The notes: a model not told the origin generated them from the sequence alone. Numbered from the stretch's first letter, positions 50,254 to 59,693 are shown. The stretch: DNA of 64,000 bases from Onthovicinus sp900555545 (GCA_949296915.1 CASFPX010000009.1:1-64000); one strand, 5' to 3'. Numbers and translations are program-made.

Positions 50254-51556
50254 TCAGGACCACCTCCGGCTCATTATAAAGCTTGGGATAGGAGCGGATG
50301 TCCGCTGCCTTGATATAGGCCAGCAGGCACCAGCAGCAGATCATACTGGAGCCGCCCTGGCTGATGAAGGGGAGCGTCACGCCTGTCAGCGGCAGGATGT
50401 CCGTCACGCCAAAGATGTTTAAGCACGCCTGGAAGAGCATCATCCCTGCCGCCGAGCAAGAGGCGATGGAGTAGAAGCAGGAGCGCGAGGTTGGCGCGCA
50501 TTTGACGGTGTACACCGCCAGGAGCGCGAATGTCAGCACCACGATCACCGCGAAGATCAGGCCCCACTCCTCGCACAGCATACCAAATGCGAGGTCGGAG
50601 GTGGAGGCGAAAACGTCCCCCAATTTTCCCCGGCCGATGCCTGCGCCAAACAGGCCGCCGCTCGCCGCGTAGGTGAGCACACGCGTCTGCTGATAGCCGG
50701 TGGAATCCATGTATTCCCACACGTGGCGGTAGGCCGCAAAACGGTCGGCGACATAGGGCTTCATGTAGAGGATCAGGGCTGCGCCGATGAGCGCCGCGCC
50801 GCAGATGAGCATGATGGATTTGATATCGCCCGAGCGCATGAATGCAATGATGATAAAGGTGAAAAAGAAAATCAGCGCCGTGCCGAAGTCCTGCATCAGG
50901 AACAGCATCCCCACGCACGCCACGGCAAAGATGATATACACTGTCAGGCTGCGGGTGGATTGCAGCTTTTCCAGCGTGGCCGCTCCGACAAAAATAAAGG
51001 CCACCTTCGCGAGTTCGGAGGGCTGGATGGAGACGCCGCCGATAAACAGCCAGTTGGTCGCACCGTTGCGCGCCTCGGCAAAGATGACTGTGATCAGCAG
51101 CAACAGGACCGCTATGGCGGCCACGGGCATACGCAGCTTCATTACGCGGTCCGTATCCCCGATCAGCCAGGTGAGAATGACAAACCCGACAATGCCGATC
51201 ACAGTGGCCACGACCTGTTTGAACAGATCCCCGGGATTGACACTGGCGACGACAGCCATCCCGATGGCGGTCAAAAAGAAGCCGATCCCCTCCAGCTCCA
51301 AACTCTTTTTCTTTAAAATCAGGCCGCTGACGATAAAATACAGGTACTGGATCACCACATAGGCCACACAGGCGATTGCGGCCTGCCCGATCAGTTCCCC
51401 GTTCTCGTCAAATATTACCTGTGGAAAGACAATCGCCTCAAAAACCGTCAGGATGAGCAGGATTGTCGCGCCGTGGATCGGGTGGTGGCGCTTGACACGC
51501 CGCCGCGTGGGCGCTTTTCTCTTTTGCTGCTGTGCGTGTTCAGGCATGTGTTCCAC
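50237..51556 (-). CDS. RodA/FtsW/SpoVE family lipid II polymerase
   Basis: A 439-residue SEDS-family membrane protein with about ten helices. Family blocks are seen as RNGATNWLFIGGVSIQPSELAKVAFI, LLFLMQDFGTALIF, YAASGGLFGAGIGRGKLGD, EEWGLIFAV and GVTLPFISQGGSSM. These match the glycosyltransferase that polymerises lipid II. An N-terminal cytosolic basic region precedes the first helix. It lies 16 bases downstream of the FHA gene and overlaps the PBP gene by 17 bases, so synthase and transpeptidase are coupled. Confidence 0.92.
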   Translation of the reverse strand: MEHMPEHAQQQKRKAPTRRRVKRHHPIHGATILLILTVFEAIVFPQVIFDENGELIGQAAIACVAYVVIQYLYFIVSGLILKKKSLELEGIGFFLTAIGMAVVASVNPGDLFKQVVATVIGIVGFVILTWLIGDTDRVMKLRMPVAAIAVLLLLITVIFAEARNGATNWLFIGGVSIQPSELAKVAFIFVGAATLEKLQSTRSLTVYIIFAVACVGMLFLMQDFGTALIFFFTFIIIAFMRSGDIKSIMLICGAALIGAALILYMKPYVADRFAAYRHVWEYMDSTGYQQTRVLTYAASGGLFGAGIGRGKLGDVFASTSDLAFGMLCEEWGLIFAVIVVLTFALLAVYTVKCAPTSRSCFYSIASCSAAGMMLFQACLNIFGVTDILPLTGVTLPFISQGGSSMICCWCLLAYIKAADIRSYPKLYNEPEVVLNENHI

Positions 51557-51572
51557 CTCCCTGCAAAAGCGT

Positions 51573-52343
51573 TCAGGACTCCTGATAATGGCTATAATAC
51601 GTTAAATCAATGCTGCCGCCCACGGTGATTGTATCACCGGAGTGGAGCGTGAGCTCGTCATCGGCTGGGTTGCCGTTGACAAAAGTGCCGGATTTGGAGC
51701 CGCAGTCCACAATCTGGAAATGGTGGCCGTCCCCGGTGATCAGCGCATGGCGGCGCGAAACGGCCGGATAGGTGATGCGGATGTCGCAATCCTCCCCGCG
51801 GCCGATCAGATACTGCGGCCGGCCGGAATCCAGGTAGACCACATTCCCAGCCGCATCCACTATGGCGGGCCGTCCGCTGCGCGAGGACTTTTTGGGCTCT
51901 GGGACAGCCACGGTATCCTCCTCCGGGACAGCCGCATCAGGCGCGGAGAAGAACATGACTGCGTCGCCGAACATCAGGGCATCCCCGTCGTTGAGATAAG
52001 TTTTGCCGTTGATACGCTGCGCATTGACAAAGGTGCCGGAGTGGGAGCCGGTGTCCGTCACAGTCCAGCCGTTGCGCCTGCGTGAGATCACGGCGTGAAA
52101 GCGGGATACCGTACCGTAGGCGAGCGTGATATCGCAGGATTTGCTGCGGCCGATGGAGGTCTCCCACTTGTCCAGGAAAATTTTGTCGCCGTTCACGGCG
52201 TTGACCAGGATCCCCATCGGTTTGTTTCGCGGACGGTTCCGGATCAGGGAGATGGTGCAGCGCAGCACCAGGATGATGGCGATCGCCGGCAGCACAATCC
52301 GCCCGGCGGCGCTCAGGTAGTTGAGCATCTGCGTGATATCCAC
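51573..52343 (-). CDS. Membrane protein with two FHA domains
   Basis: A 256-residue protein with one N-terminal transmembrane segment (about 12-30) and two FHA domains facing the cytoplasm: residues about 60-130 (ETSIGRSKSCDITLAYGTVSRFHAVI, then SGTFVN) and about 180-250 (YLIGRGEDCDIRITYPAVSRRHALI, then SGTFVN). FHA domains bind phosphothreonine, so it may couple a Ser/Thr kinase to the RodA-PBP pair it precedes. The GTG at 52343 is eight bases after AAGGAGG and is preferred to another GTG six bases earlier. A 230-base control region is shared with the divergent pstS. Confidence 0.87.
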   Translation of the reverse strand: MDITQMLNYLSAAGRIVLPAIAIILVLRCTISLIRNRPRNKPMGILVNAVNGDKIFLDKWETSIGRSKSCDITLAYGTVSRFHAVISRRRNGWTVTDTGSHSGTFVNAQRINGKTYLNDGDALMFGDAVMFFSAPDAAVPEEDTVAVPEPKKSSRSGRPAIVDAAGNVVYLDSGRPQYLIGRGEDCDIRITYPAVSRRHALITGDGHHFQIVDCGSKSGTFVNGNPADDELTLHSGDTITVGGSIDLTYYSHYQES

Positions 52344-52428
52344 AGCCACGGCCTCCTTCTCCCAATTTGGATATATATATTTAAGCATAAGGCAAAATGG
52401 TTCAAAAGTCAAATTACAGCGGGCTAAA

Positions 52429-52445
52429 TTAACTTTTCGTTTACA
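52429..52445 (+). promoter_or_regulatory. Candidate PhoP-box repeats upstream of pstS
   Basis: TTAACT-N5-TTTACA gives two TTAACA-like direct repeats with the 11-base period of PhoP boxes. They lie 130 bases before pstS, at the divergent boundary with the FHA operon. The match is short, so this is tentative. Confidence 0.3.
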
Positions 52446-52574
52446 TTTTAGTAAAAAATAGGGCGGCAGATTTTAAAAAAGCTATAAGGCGGATCTAACA
52501 TGCCTTTAACGTTCGTGCGGTAGGATATAAACATCCCGGGGGGGAGAGCCCCTCCGAATATAGGAGGATTCAGC

Positions 52575-53471
52575 ATGAAAAAAGGCATGAAAGCATTATT
52601 GGCGTTGACGATGACAGGGGCGGTGTTGACCGCAATGTTTGCCGGGTGCAGCAGCCCGAACAGCGGTACGGCCGTCGGTGGGAGCACCGCTCAGACGCAG
52701 GCGGGTTCCACCCTGAGCGGCAGCCTGAACCTGACCGGCTCCACTTCCATGGCGGATGTGAGCAATGCGCTGGCGGAAAAATTCCAGGAAAAGAACCCCG
52801 ATGTTCAGATCTCCGTGGGCGGCAATGGATCGGGCGAGGCCCCCACCGCTGTGGACAGCGGCACGGCGCAGATCGGTCTGCTCTCCCGCGAGGTGAAGGA
52901 CAGCGAAAATCCGGATCATTATGATATCTACAAGATCGGTCTGGATGGCATTGCCATCATCGTCAATCCGGAGAACGGTGTCTCCGAGCTGACGGTGGAA
53001 CAGATCGGCCAGATCTATACCGGTGCGGTCACCAATTGGAAAGAACTCGGCGGAGCCGACCTTGCCATTGTCACGAGCGGCCGCGAGGCGGCATCCGGTA
53101 CTCGCAGCGCCTTTGAGGAATTGGTGACGGCGGGCGGTGAGACGGTTCAGGACCGCTGCAAGTACGCCAGCGAGTACAACTCCACCGGGGCGCTCAAGCA
53201 GGCGGTGGCCGGAAACCCCGGCGCAATCGGCTACGTCTCCCTCAGCTCCGTGGATGAGACAGTCAAGGCGCTTACGATCGAGGGCGTCGCCCCCAGTGAG
53301 GAGACAGTTAAGGATGGCTCCTACAAAATTCAGCGTCCGTTTATTATGATTACAAAAAAGGGGACAGAGGATGCGCTCACCCGGGCGTTCCTGGAGTTCA
53401 TCGCCTCGGCGGAGGGCCAGCAGATTATTTTGGATGACGGTGTTGTCCCCAGCCCAATTACCGTAAAATAA
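52575..53471 (+). CDS. pstS: Phosphate ABC transporter substrate-binding lipoprotein PstS
   Basis: A 298-residue lipoprotein that captures phosphate outside the cell. The signal peptide ends in the lipobox MFAGCSS at about residue 25. The phosphate-binding blocks are seen as LTGSTSMADVSNAL, VGGNGSGEAPTAV, and TSGREAASGTRSAFEEL (the S-G-T-R motif). The C terminus has GAIGYVSLSSV. It is the first gene of a complete pst-pho operon. Confidence 0.94.
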   Translation: MKKGMKALLALTMTGAVLTAMFAGCSSPNSGTAVGGSTAQTQAGSTLSGSLNLTGSTSMADVSNALAEKFQEKNPDVQISVGGNGSGEAPTAVDSGTAQIGLLSREVKDSENPDHYDIYKIGLDGIAIIVNPENGVSELTVEQIGQIYTGAVTNWKELGGADLAIVTSGREAASGTRSAFEELVTAGGETVQDRCKYASEYNSTGALKQAVAGNPGAIGYVSLSSVDETVKALTIEGVAPSEETVKDGSYKIQRPFIMITKKGTEDALTRAFLEFIASAEGQQIILDDGVVPSPITVK

Positions 53472-53552
53472 AAAGTATATCGCCGAAAGAACAGCTGTAT
53501 CGGCGGAGGGATTCCCTCCGCCGGTACAGGCATGTTGATAGGAAGGAATCCC

Positions 53553-54902
53553 ATGGAACAGAAACAACAGCATACCGGTATGCTGGCGGATGCGCAGCGC
53601 GTCCGGCGGAATACCTGGATCAAAAAGGCCTTCGCCTTTGTTTTGTCCGCAGCGGCAATCGCCGGCTGGTTTCTCCCCGCCGCTGAATATATAACGGATA
53701 CAACAGCCTATGCCGTAACAGCGTTTGGCTCCGTGTTCTCCCATCTGGTGTATCAGGGCGCGCCGGTCCCATTCCCGATTGTGGAGAAAGTGCTGGCGAT
53801 GGTAATCCCGGTGGCCGTTTTGGCGGGAGTGGTTTTACTGCTCTGCGGCCGCTGCAAGCATGCGGCGGGCTGCTATGGTGCCGGTGCGATAGCGGCGGCC
53901 GGATGGATGATGAATGCGGGTGGGATGGCCACGCAATTGACGGAATACGGCGCGCAGGGGAGTACCAGCAGCCTGCTGCCCGGCGTGGCGCTCATCCTTG
54001 CAGCCTGTATCCTCGCCCTGTTTTTGTGCGTGTGGGCGGATCGGACGGCTAGTGTGTCGGAGACGGTCTTTCTCCTGCTGGCGTGCGTCAGTGTGGGCAG
54101 CGTTGCATTTATCACCTTTTATATGTTTGCCCAGGGGCTGCCTGCCATCACGGAGATCGGCCTGATCGACTTCCTGTTTGGGACCCAGTGGGAGCCCACG
54201 GCTGAGCCGGCGCAGTTTGGGATCGCCTATATGGTGCTCGCCTCCGTGTTCGGCACGGCGGGAGCGATTGTGATCGGTGTGCCCATCGGATTGATGACGG
54301 CTGTATTCCTTGCGGAGCTGGCCCCCCGATGGATCCGCGTGGTTGTACGCCCGGCTGTGGAACTGCTCGCCGGGATCCCGTCCGTGATCTACGGCTTTTT
54401 CGGGATGCGGGTGATTGTACCCCTGCTGCGCGATCTTTTCCCAGGCAGGACAAACGGCGACAGTCTGCTTGCGGTCATCCTCATCTTAAGCGTCATGATC
54501 CTGCCCACCATCATCAATGTGGCGGAAAATTCGCTGCGCGCCGTGCCGCAGTCATATAAGGAGGCGTCCCTCGCCCTCGGCAATACACAGATCGGAACGA
54601 TCTTTAAGGTGCAGATCCCCGCTGCCCGGTCGGGCATTTTGGCGGGCGTTGTGCTCGGTGTGGGCCGTGCCATCGGGGAGACGATGGCGATCATTATGGT
54701 TGCCGGTAACATCGTCCAGTTCCCGACGCTCTTTGGCGCGGTCCGTCCGCTGACCTCCGGCATCACCTTTGAGATGGGGTATGCCACCGGCCTGCACCGC
54801 CAGGCACTGTTTGGGATCGGGCTGGTGCTCTTTGCCTTTATCATGATTATCAACATTGTATTCAACCGCATCTCGGGAAAGGGGGCGCGTGAACGTGCGT
54901 AA
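53553..54902 (+). CDS. pstC: Phosphate ABC transporter permease PstC, extended form
   Basis: A 449-residue permease. The last 300 residues match PstC: FGTAGAIVIGVPIGLMTAVFLAEL, GIPSVIYGFFGMRVIVPLLRD, and the EAA-type loop ENSLRAVPQSYKEASLALGNTQIGTI, then GRAIGETMAIIMVAGN. About 150 extra residues at the N terminus add three or four transmembrane segments with a GRCKHAAGCYGAG loop, making it longer than a usual PstC (about 300). The start at 53553 follows AGGAAGGA. The extra part looks like an added membrane module rather than a frame error. Confidence 0.9.
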   Translation: MEQKQQHTGMLADAQRVRRNTWIKKAFAFVLSAAAIAGWFLPAAEYITDTTAYAVTAFGSVFSHLVYQGAPVPFPIVEKVLAMVIPVAVLAGVVLLLCGRCKHAAGCYGAGAIAAAGWMMNAGGMATQLTEYGAQGSTSSLLPGVALILAACILALFLCVWADRTASVSETVFLLLACVSVGSVAFITFYMFAQGLPAITEIGLIDFLFGTQWEPTAEPAQFGIAYMVLASVFGTAGAIVIGVPIGLMTAVFLAELAPRWIRVVVRPAVELLAGIPSVIYGFFGMRVIVPLLRDLFPGRTNGDSLLAVILILSVMILPTIINVAENSLRAVPQSYKEASLALGNTQIGTIFKVQIPAARSGILAGVVLGVGRAIGETMAIIMVAGNIVQFPTLFGAVRPLTSGITFEMGYATGLHRQALFGIGLVLFAFIMIINIVFNRISGKGARERA

Positions 54903-55791
54903 AAAGACCGATTCACAGGCCGTTCCGGCCGGTTCCCTGCACCGCCGCAGGCCCCGCCCCGGCGACAATGCACTGCGCGCACTGATCTGGCTGTGCGCTG
55001 CGGTTACGGTGCTGGTTCTGGTATTCATCATCGGCCATATCCTGATCAACGGCCTGCCCCATATTTCGTGGGAATTTTTGACCTCCACCTATTCGGCCAC
55101 CAAGAATGGCTCCAAGGGCATCCTGCCGATGATTCTGAACACGCTCTATGTGATTTTTATTACCCTGATTATCGCTGCGCCCATTGGGATCGGATGCGCC
55201 GTCTATCTGACGCAATATGCCAAACAGGGCAAATTAGTGCGGGTGATCCGCTTTACGACGGAGGTGCTCTCCGGCATCCCGTCGATCATCTTCGGCTTAT
55301 TCGGATATGCGTTCTTCTGCATTAAGTTCCAGTGGGGGTACAGCATCCTGGCTGGGTGCTTTACCATGGCGATCTGCATCCTGCCGACGATTGTCCGCAC
55401 CACGGAGGAGGCTCTCCTGGCCGTGCCGGGCGGGTATCTGGAAGGGGCAATGGCGCTCGGCGCGCCTAAGATTCGTGTGATTTTCTCCATCCTGCTGCCG
55501 TGCGCCATGCCGGGCATCCTGACGGCGGTAATCCTCGCAATGGGGCGGATTGTGGGCGAGACCGCGGCGCTGCTCTTTACAGTCGGCGTATCGGGCTATG
55601 CCCTGCCGGATGAGATATTCGGCCATGTGATGGACCAGGGATGTACCCTCTCCCTGTTCCTGTACAATTCCGCCATGAACGGCAAGGATCCGATCGGCGT
55701 CCCGTACGCCACCGCGGCGGTGCTTCTGATCCTCGTATTCCTGCTCAACAGGCTCGCTGGATTCCTGGCGCACCGGCTGCACAAACGGTAA
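54895..55791 (+). CDS. pstA: Phosphate ABC transporter permease PstA
   Basis: A 298-residue permease with about six helices. The PstA blocks are TLYVIFITLIIAAPIGIGCAVYL, GIPSIIFGLFGYAFF, and the EAA loop EEALLAVPGGYLEGAMALGAPKI, then GRIVGETAALLFTVG. The GTG at 54895 is nine bases after GGGGG; another GTG at 54889 is too close to that site. It overlaps pstC by eight bases and forms the phosphate channel with it. Confidence 0.92.
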   Translation: MRKKTDSQAVPAGSLHRRRPRPGDNALRALIWLCAAVTVLVLVFIIGHILINGLPHISWEFLTSTYSATKNGSKGILPMILNTLYVIFITLIIAAPIGIGCAVYLTQYAKQGKLVRVIRFTTEVLSGIPSIIFGLFGYAFFCIKFQWGYSILAGCFTMAICILPTIVRTTEEALLAVPGGYLEGAMALGAPKIRVIFSILLPCAMPGILTAVILAMGRIVGETAALLFTVGVSGYALPDEIFGHVMDQGCTLSLFLYNSAMNGKDPIGVPYATAAVLLILVFLLNRLAGFLAHRLHKR

Positions 55792-55818
55792 TTTATCACT
55801 ACATTGGAGGACAGATTT

Positions 55819-56580
55819 ATGGACCAGCAGATCAAAATATCCATCCGGGATCTGAATTTATATTATAAGGAGTTTCACGCACTCAAGGGGATCAGCATGG
55901 AGATCCCGGAGCACCAGATCACAGCATTTATCGGGCCCTCCGGCTGTGGCAAGTCCACCTGTATCAAAACACTCAACCGCATGAACGATCTGGTGGAGGG
56001 CTGCCGTATTGAGGGGGAGATCCGCATCGACGGGGAGGATATCTATCACCCTGATACGGATGTCACACTCCTGCGCCGCCGTGCGGGCATGGTGTTCCAA
56101 AAGCCCAACCCTTTCCCGATGAGCGTCTATGACAATATCGCCTATGGGCCGCGTGTCCACGGGATCAAAAAGCGGTCGCAGCTCGACGAGATTGTGGAAA
56201 AATCCCTGCGCGAGGCGGCGCTGTGGGACGAGGTGAAGGACCGGCTCAAAAAGCCCGCGCTCGGACTCTCCGGCGGCCAGCACCAGCGGCTGTGTATCGC
56301 GCGCGCCCTGGCGGTGGAGCCGGAGATCCTGCTGATGGATGAGCCCACCAGCGCGCTCGACCCCATCTCCACCACTAAGATCGAGGATTTGATGGCGGAT
56401 TTAAAGCAAAAATATACGATCGTCATCGTCACCCACAATATGCAGCAGGCGGCCCGTATCAGTGACCGCACGGCCTTTTTCCTGCTGGGGGAACTGGTCG
56501 AGTACGACGAGACCGCCATTATGTTCAGTATGCCGCACGACAAGCGGACCGAAGACTATATCACCGGAAGGTTTGGATAA
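55819..56580 (+). CDS. pstB: Phosphate ABC transporter ATP-binding protein PstB
   Basis: A 253-residue ABC ATPase. It has Walker A GPSGCGKST at about residue 37, the Q-loop in VFQKPNPFPMSVYDN (the PstB-specific PNPFPMS), signature LSGGQHQRL and Walker B ILLMDEPTSALD. It hydrolyses ATP to drive phosphate import through PstCA. The ATG at 55819 follows GGAGG; a TTG at 55804 is less likely. Confidence 0.96.
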   Translation: MDQQIKISIRDLNLYYKEFHALKGISMEIPEHQITAFIGPSGCGKSTCIKTLNRMNDLVEGCRIEGEIRIDGEDIYHPDTDVTLLRRRAGMVFQKPNPFPMSVYDNIAYGPRVHGIKKRSQLDEIVEKSLREAALWDEVKDRLKKPALGLSGGQHQRLCIARALAVEPEILLMDEPTSALDPISTTKIEDLMADLKQKYTIVIVTHNMQQAARISDRTAFFLLGELVEYDETAIMFSMPHDKRTEDYITGRFG

Positions 56581-56594
56581 GAGGAGGAACAGCC

Positions 56595-57263
56595 ATGCCG
56601 AGAAATTTATTTGAACGTGAGATGCAGCAGCTACGGGCGGGGATCGTGGATATGGGCCACGATGTGGACCTGGTGTTGGGCGATACCATGGACGTGCTCA
56701 AACGGACGGACGCCGGGAGTGCGGCCAAAGTGGGCGAGCTCGAGCTGACGGTGGACCGGTATGAGCGCCGGTTGGAGGATATGTGTGTGAATATTATCGC
56801 CCTGCAACAGCCGCTCGCCTCCGACTTGCGGACCATCACTGCGGCATTAAAAATTGTAACAGATATGGAAAGAATCTCGGATCAGTGTTATGATATATGT
56901 GAGCTGATCCAGACGCTCGCTGAGGGCGGCCATCCGATCCAGACGCCGCCTCGGATCCTGGAGATGATGAAATGTGCGCGCGGGATGTTTAATCTGGCAC
57001 TGGATGCCTTTGTCTGCGGGGATGCGGACAAGGCGGAACAGGTGTGTGGCAGCGACGATACGGTCGACAAGCTCTTTTCCCAAGCTGTGTTGGAGGGGTG
57101 CTCCAACCTGTCGGGCGAGCTTGTGGAGATCCCGCGCGAGGTTGACTACCTGTTTATCGCCAAATATATTGAGCGGATTGCGGATCACGCCACCAATATT
57201 GCGGAATGGGTCCTGTTTATCAAGACAGGCCGGCACCCCGATTCCGGCGTGAAAGGAATGTGA
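56595..57263 (+). CDS. phoU: Phosphate signalling regulator PhoU
   Basis: A 222-residue PhoU with two three-helix bundles. The metal-binding patterns of the family are visible in ALKIVTDMERISDQCYDICE and in the second repeat AKYIERIADHATNIAEWV (E-R-I-x-D). PhoU links the Pst transporter to the PhoR kinase so that PhoR is held off when phosphate is plentiful. It lies 14 bases after pstB. Confidence 0.95.
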   Translation: MPRNLFEREMQQLRAGIVDMGHDVDLVLGDTMDVLKRTDAGSAAKVGELELTVDRYERRLEDMCVNIIALQQPLASDLRTITAALKIVTDMERISDQCYDICELIQTLAEGGHPIQTPPRILEMMKCARGMFNLALDAFVCGDADKAEQVCGSDDTVDKLFSQAVLEGCSNLSGELVEIPREVDYLFIAKYIERIADHATNIAEWVLFIKTGRHPDSGVKGM

Positions 57264-57267
57264 AACG

Positions 57268-57975
57268 ATGGCACTGATCTACGTAGTGGATGATGAGGCC
57301 AATATCCGGCACCTTGCTGCACTGGGGCTACAGGATGCCGGATATGAGACGGTGGAGTTCTCCTCCGGCGGGGAGCTGCTTGCGGCCATCCCCACCCGGG
57401 AGCCCGACTGTGTGGTGCTCGACTGGATGATGCCGCAGCCGGACGGCTTGGAGGTGTGCCGCCGTATGCGTGCGGAGAACCGCTGGCGCCACATCCCGGT
57501 GATTATGCTCACGGCGCGCTCGGATGAGGTGGATAAGGTTTTAGGTTTGGAACTGGGGGCGGACGACTATCTGACCAAGCCCTTCAGCGTCAAGGAGCTC
57601 GCAGCACGTGTGAAATCTTTGATCCGGCGCGGGGATTATCTGAGCGCAAAGGATGAATTGATCCGGCGCGGGGAGCTGGAGCTCGACTCCGCCCGCCACC
57701 GCGTGACCAAGAACGGGCAGGAGATTGCGCTGAGCCTGCGGGAGTATGAACTGCTCTATGAATTGATGAAACACCCGGGCCGTGTGCTCACGCGGGAGAT
57801 CCTGCTCAACCGGGTGTGGCAGACTGACTTTGTAGGCGATACGCGCACGGTGGATGTTCACGTCCGCTACCTGCGGCAGAAGATCGAGGATGAGCCGGAC
57901 AATCCGCGCTACATCCTTACGGTGCGCGGCGTAGGGTACCGGTTTGCGGAGCTGGAGGAGGGGCGAATCCAGTGA
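57268..57975 (+). CDS. phoP: OmpR/PhoB-family response regulator
   Basis: A 235-residue two-domain regulator. The receiver has YVVDDEANIRHLAALGL, the phospho-acceptor Asp in DCVVLDWMMPQPDG, Thr in VIMLTAR and Lys in DYLTKPFSVKELAAR. The C-terminal winged helix has LREYELLYELMKHPGRVLTRE and TVDVHVRYLRQKIEDEP. It lies four bases after phoU and overlaps its partner kinase by four bases. It is expected to activate the phosphate regulon. The symbol phoP/phoB depends on naming. Confidence 0.94.
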   Translation: MALIYVVDDEANIRHLAALGLQDAGYETVEFSSGGELLAAIPTREPDCVVLDWMMPQPDGLEVCRRMRAENRWRHIPVIMLTARSDEVDKVLGLELGADDYLTKPFSVKELAARVKSLIRRGDYLSAKDELIRRGELELDSARHRVTKNGQEIALSLREYELLYELMKHPGRVLTREILLNRVWQTDFVGDTRTVDVHVRYLRQKIEDEPDNPRYILTVRGVGYRFAELEEGRIQ

Positions 57976-59693
57976 AAAAGCGCTTTCTCTATATCGCGCT
58001 GGTCGCCGTATCGGCGAGCCTTGCGGTGATGCTTTTGCTCGCCGTCCCGCTGACAATGCACGTGTATCTGGGGGATATCCGGTCCCAGATGCAGGGGATG
58101 CTGGTGCTGATCGCCGGTGAGCAGGAGCAGATGGAGGCCGATCCGGCCGGTTTTGCCATTGAGCGCGGCGGACGGCTGGACGGTACGGGCAGCGATATCC
58201 GGCTGACCATCCTGAACCGCGAGGGGGAGATTCTCGCGGACAGCCATACCGCCGACCGGTACAGCGAGGCGCAGGAGCAGGAGATTGTCCAAGCGCGAGC
58301 GGAGGGCTGGGGGGCCGCCATCCACCGGAGCAGCCGCACAGGCACCTATTGCTATTACGTAGCCTACGATAACGGCAGCTACATCTACCGCCTCTCCACC
58401 GAGGTATCGCAGATGGCTGCGGCTTTGGGAATCCTCTGTGTGAGCTGTGTGGCGGGGGCCGGCATCGGCCTTTTGACGGCGGGGCTGCTCTCCCGGTATT
58501 TTGCGCGGCGTTCGGCAAGGGATGTACACACGCTGGCCAAGGTGGCTAAAAAGGCTGCTTCGGGCGATTTGACGGTACGCGCCCGCATGGATGAGGACAG
58601 CGGGGAGCTGCGCGATATCGGCAACGCCGTGAACAAGCTGGCCAAGACGCTCGCCCGCAGGAACCGGGAACTGACCTCCGCCAATGACAACCTGAAAGCT
58701 GTGCTCCAGGGCGTCAAGGACGGTGTGGTGGCCGTCAATGGGGAGGATGGTGGGATCCTGATCCTGACGGATCACGCCCGGGAGATCCTCGGCGGAACGC
58801 CGCACCGGGGGGAGCGGCTCGAGGCGGTTGGCCCCAATTATATCTATGTGCGGGATGCGATGCGGCGCTCACGCGAGGAGGGGCGCCCGGTCGAGTGCGA
58901 CGTCACAATCGGCGGGATGCCGGAAAAAACGGTCAGTATCTGGGCTGCACCGCTGGAGCAGGACGGCGGTGCGATCGCCGTCATTGCGGACGTCACCCAC
59001 ATGCGTGAGCTTGAGCGGATGCGCCGGGACTTTGTGGCCAACGTCACCCACGAGCTCAAGACGCCCCTGACCTCCATCCGCGGCTATGTGGAGCTGCTCA
59101 GCTCCGGCCGGCGGGATGAGCAGACGGCGCGTCAGTTTTACGAGATCATCGAGATTGAGGCCCAGCGGCTGGCCAACCTGATTGACGATCTGCTGGAGCT
59201 CTCCAGTATCGAACAGGCATCCGCACGCCCCAAGGCGGAGACGGTCCCAGTGGCTGCGGCTGTACGGGAGGTGTTTGAGCAGGTGACGCCCATGGCACAG
59301 AAGGCCGCGGTGGAACTGCACGCGAAGGTGCCGGAGGATTTGACCGTCACCATGACGCATAAACATTTGCAGGAGCTGTTGATGAATTTGACGGACAATG
59401 CCGTCAAGTACAATCGGTCCGGCGGACGGGTGACAGTGTGCGCCCGCCGGGAGCGGGAGCAGGTGACGATCACCGTATCCGATACGGGCATTGGCATCCC
59501 GCCGGAGAGCGTGGACCGCATCTTTGAGCGCTTTTACCGGGTGGATAAGGGGCGTTCGCGCGAGCTCGGCGGCACGGGACTCGGGCTGTCGATCGTCAAG
59601 CATATCGCCGGGCTGTACGGGGGCTCGGTGCAGGTGAGCAGTACGCTGGGTGAGGGGACCGTATTTACGGTGCGCCTGTGGGACGGCCGGTAA
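57972..59693 (+). CDS. phoR: PhoR-like sensor histidine kinase
   Basis: A 573-residue membrane histidine kinase. Two transmembrane segments (about 8-30 and 150-172) flank an extracellular domain with a GSDIRLTILNREGEILADSHT sensor-like stretch. HAMP (about 175-225) and PAS-like regions follow. The phosphorylated His is in FVANVTHELKTPLTSIRGYVEL. The ATPase motifs are LTDNAVKYN (N box), VSDTGIGIPPE (G1) and GTGLGLSIVKHIA (G2). It senses Pst/PhoU status and phosphorylates the adjacent regulator. It is the last gene of the pst-pho operon. Confidence 0.95.
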   Translation: MKKRFLYIALVAVSASLAVMLLLAVPLTMHVYLGDIRSQMQGMLVLIAGEQEQMEADPAGFAIERGGRLDGTGSDIRLTILNREGEILADSHTADRYSEAQEQEIVQARAEGWGAAIHRSSRTGTYCYYVAYDNGSYIYRLSTEVSQMAAALGILCVSCVAGAGIGLLTAGLLSRYFARRSARDVHTLAKVAKKAASGDLTVRARMDEDSGELRDIGNAVNKLAKTLARRNRELTSANDNLKAVLQGVKDGVVAVNGEDGGILILTDHAREILGGTPHRGERLEAVGPNYIYVRDAMRRSREEGRPVECDVTIGGMPEKTVSIWAAPLEQDGGAIAVIADVTHMRELERMRRDFVANVTHELKTPLTSIRGYVELLSSGRRDEQTARQFYEIIEIEAQRLANLIDDLLELSSIEQASARPKAETVPVAAAVREVFEQVTPMAQKAAVELHAKVPEDLTVTMTHKHLQELLMNLTDNAVKYNRSGGRVTVCARREREQVTITVSDTGIGIPPESVDRIFERFYRVDKGRSRELGGTGLGLSIVKHIAGLYGGSVQVSSTLGEGTVFTVRLWDGR

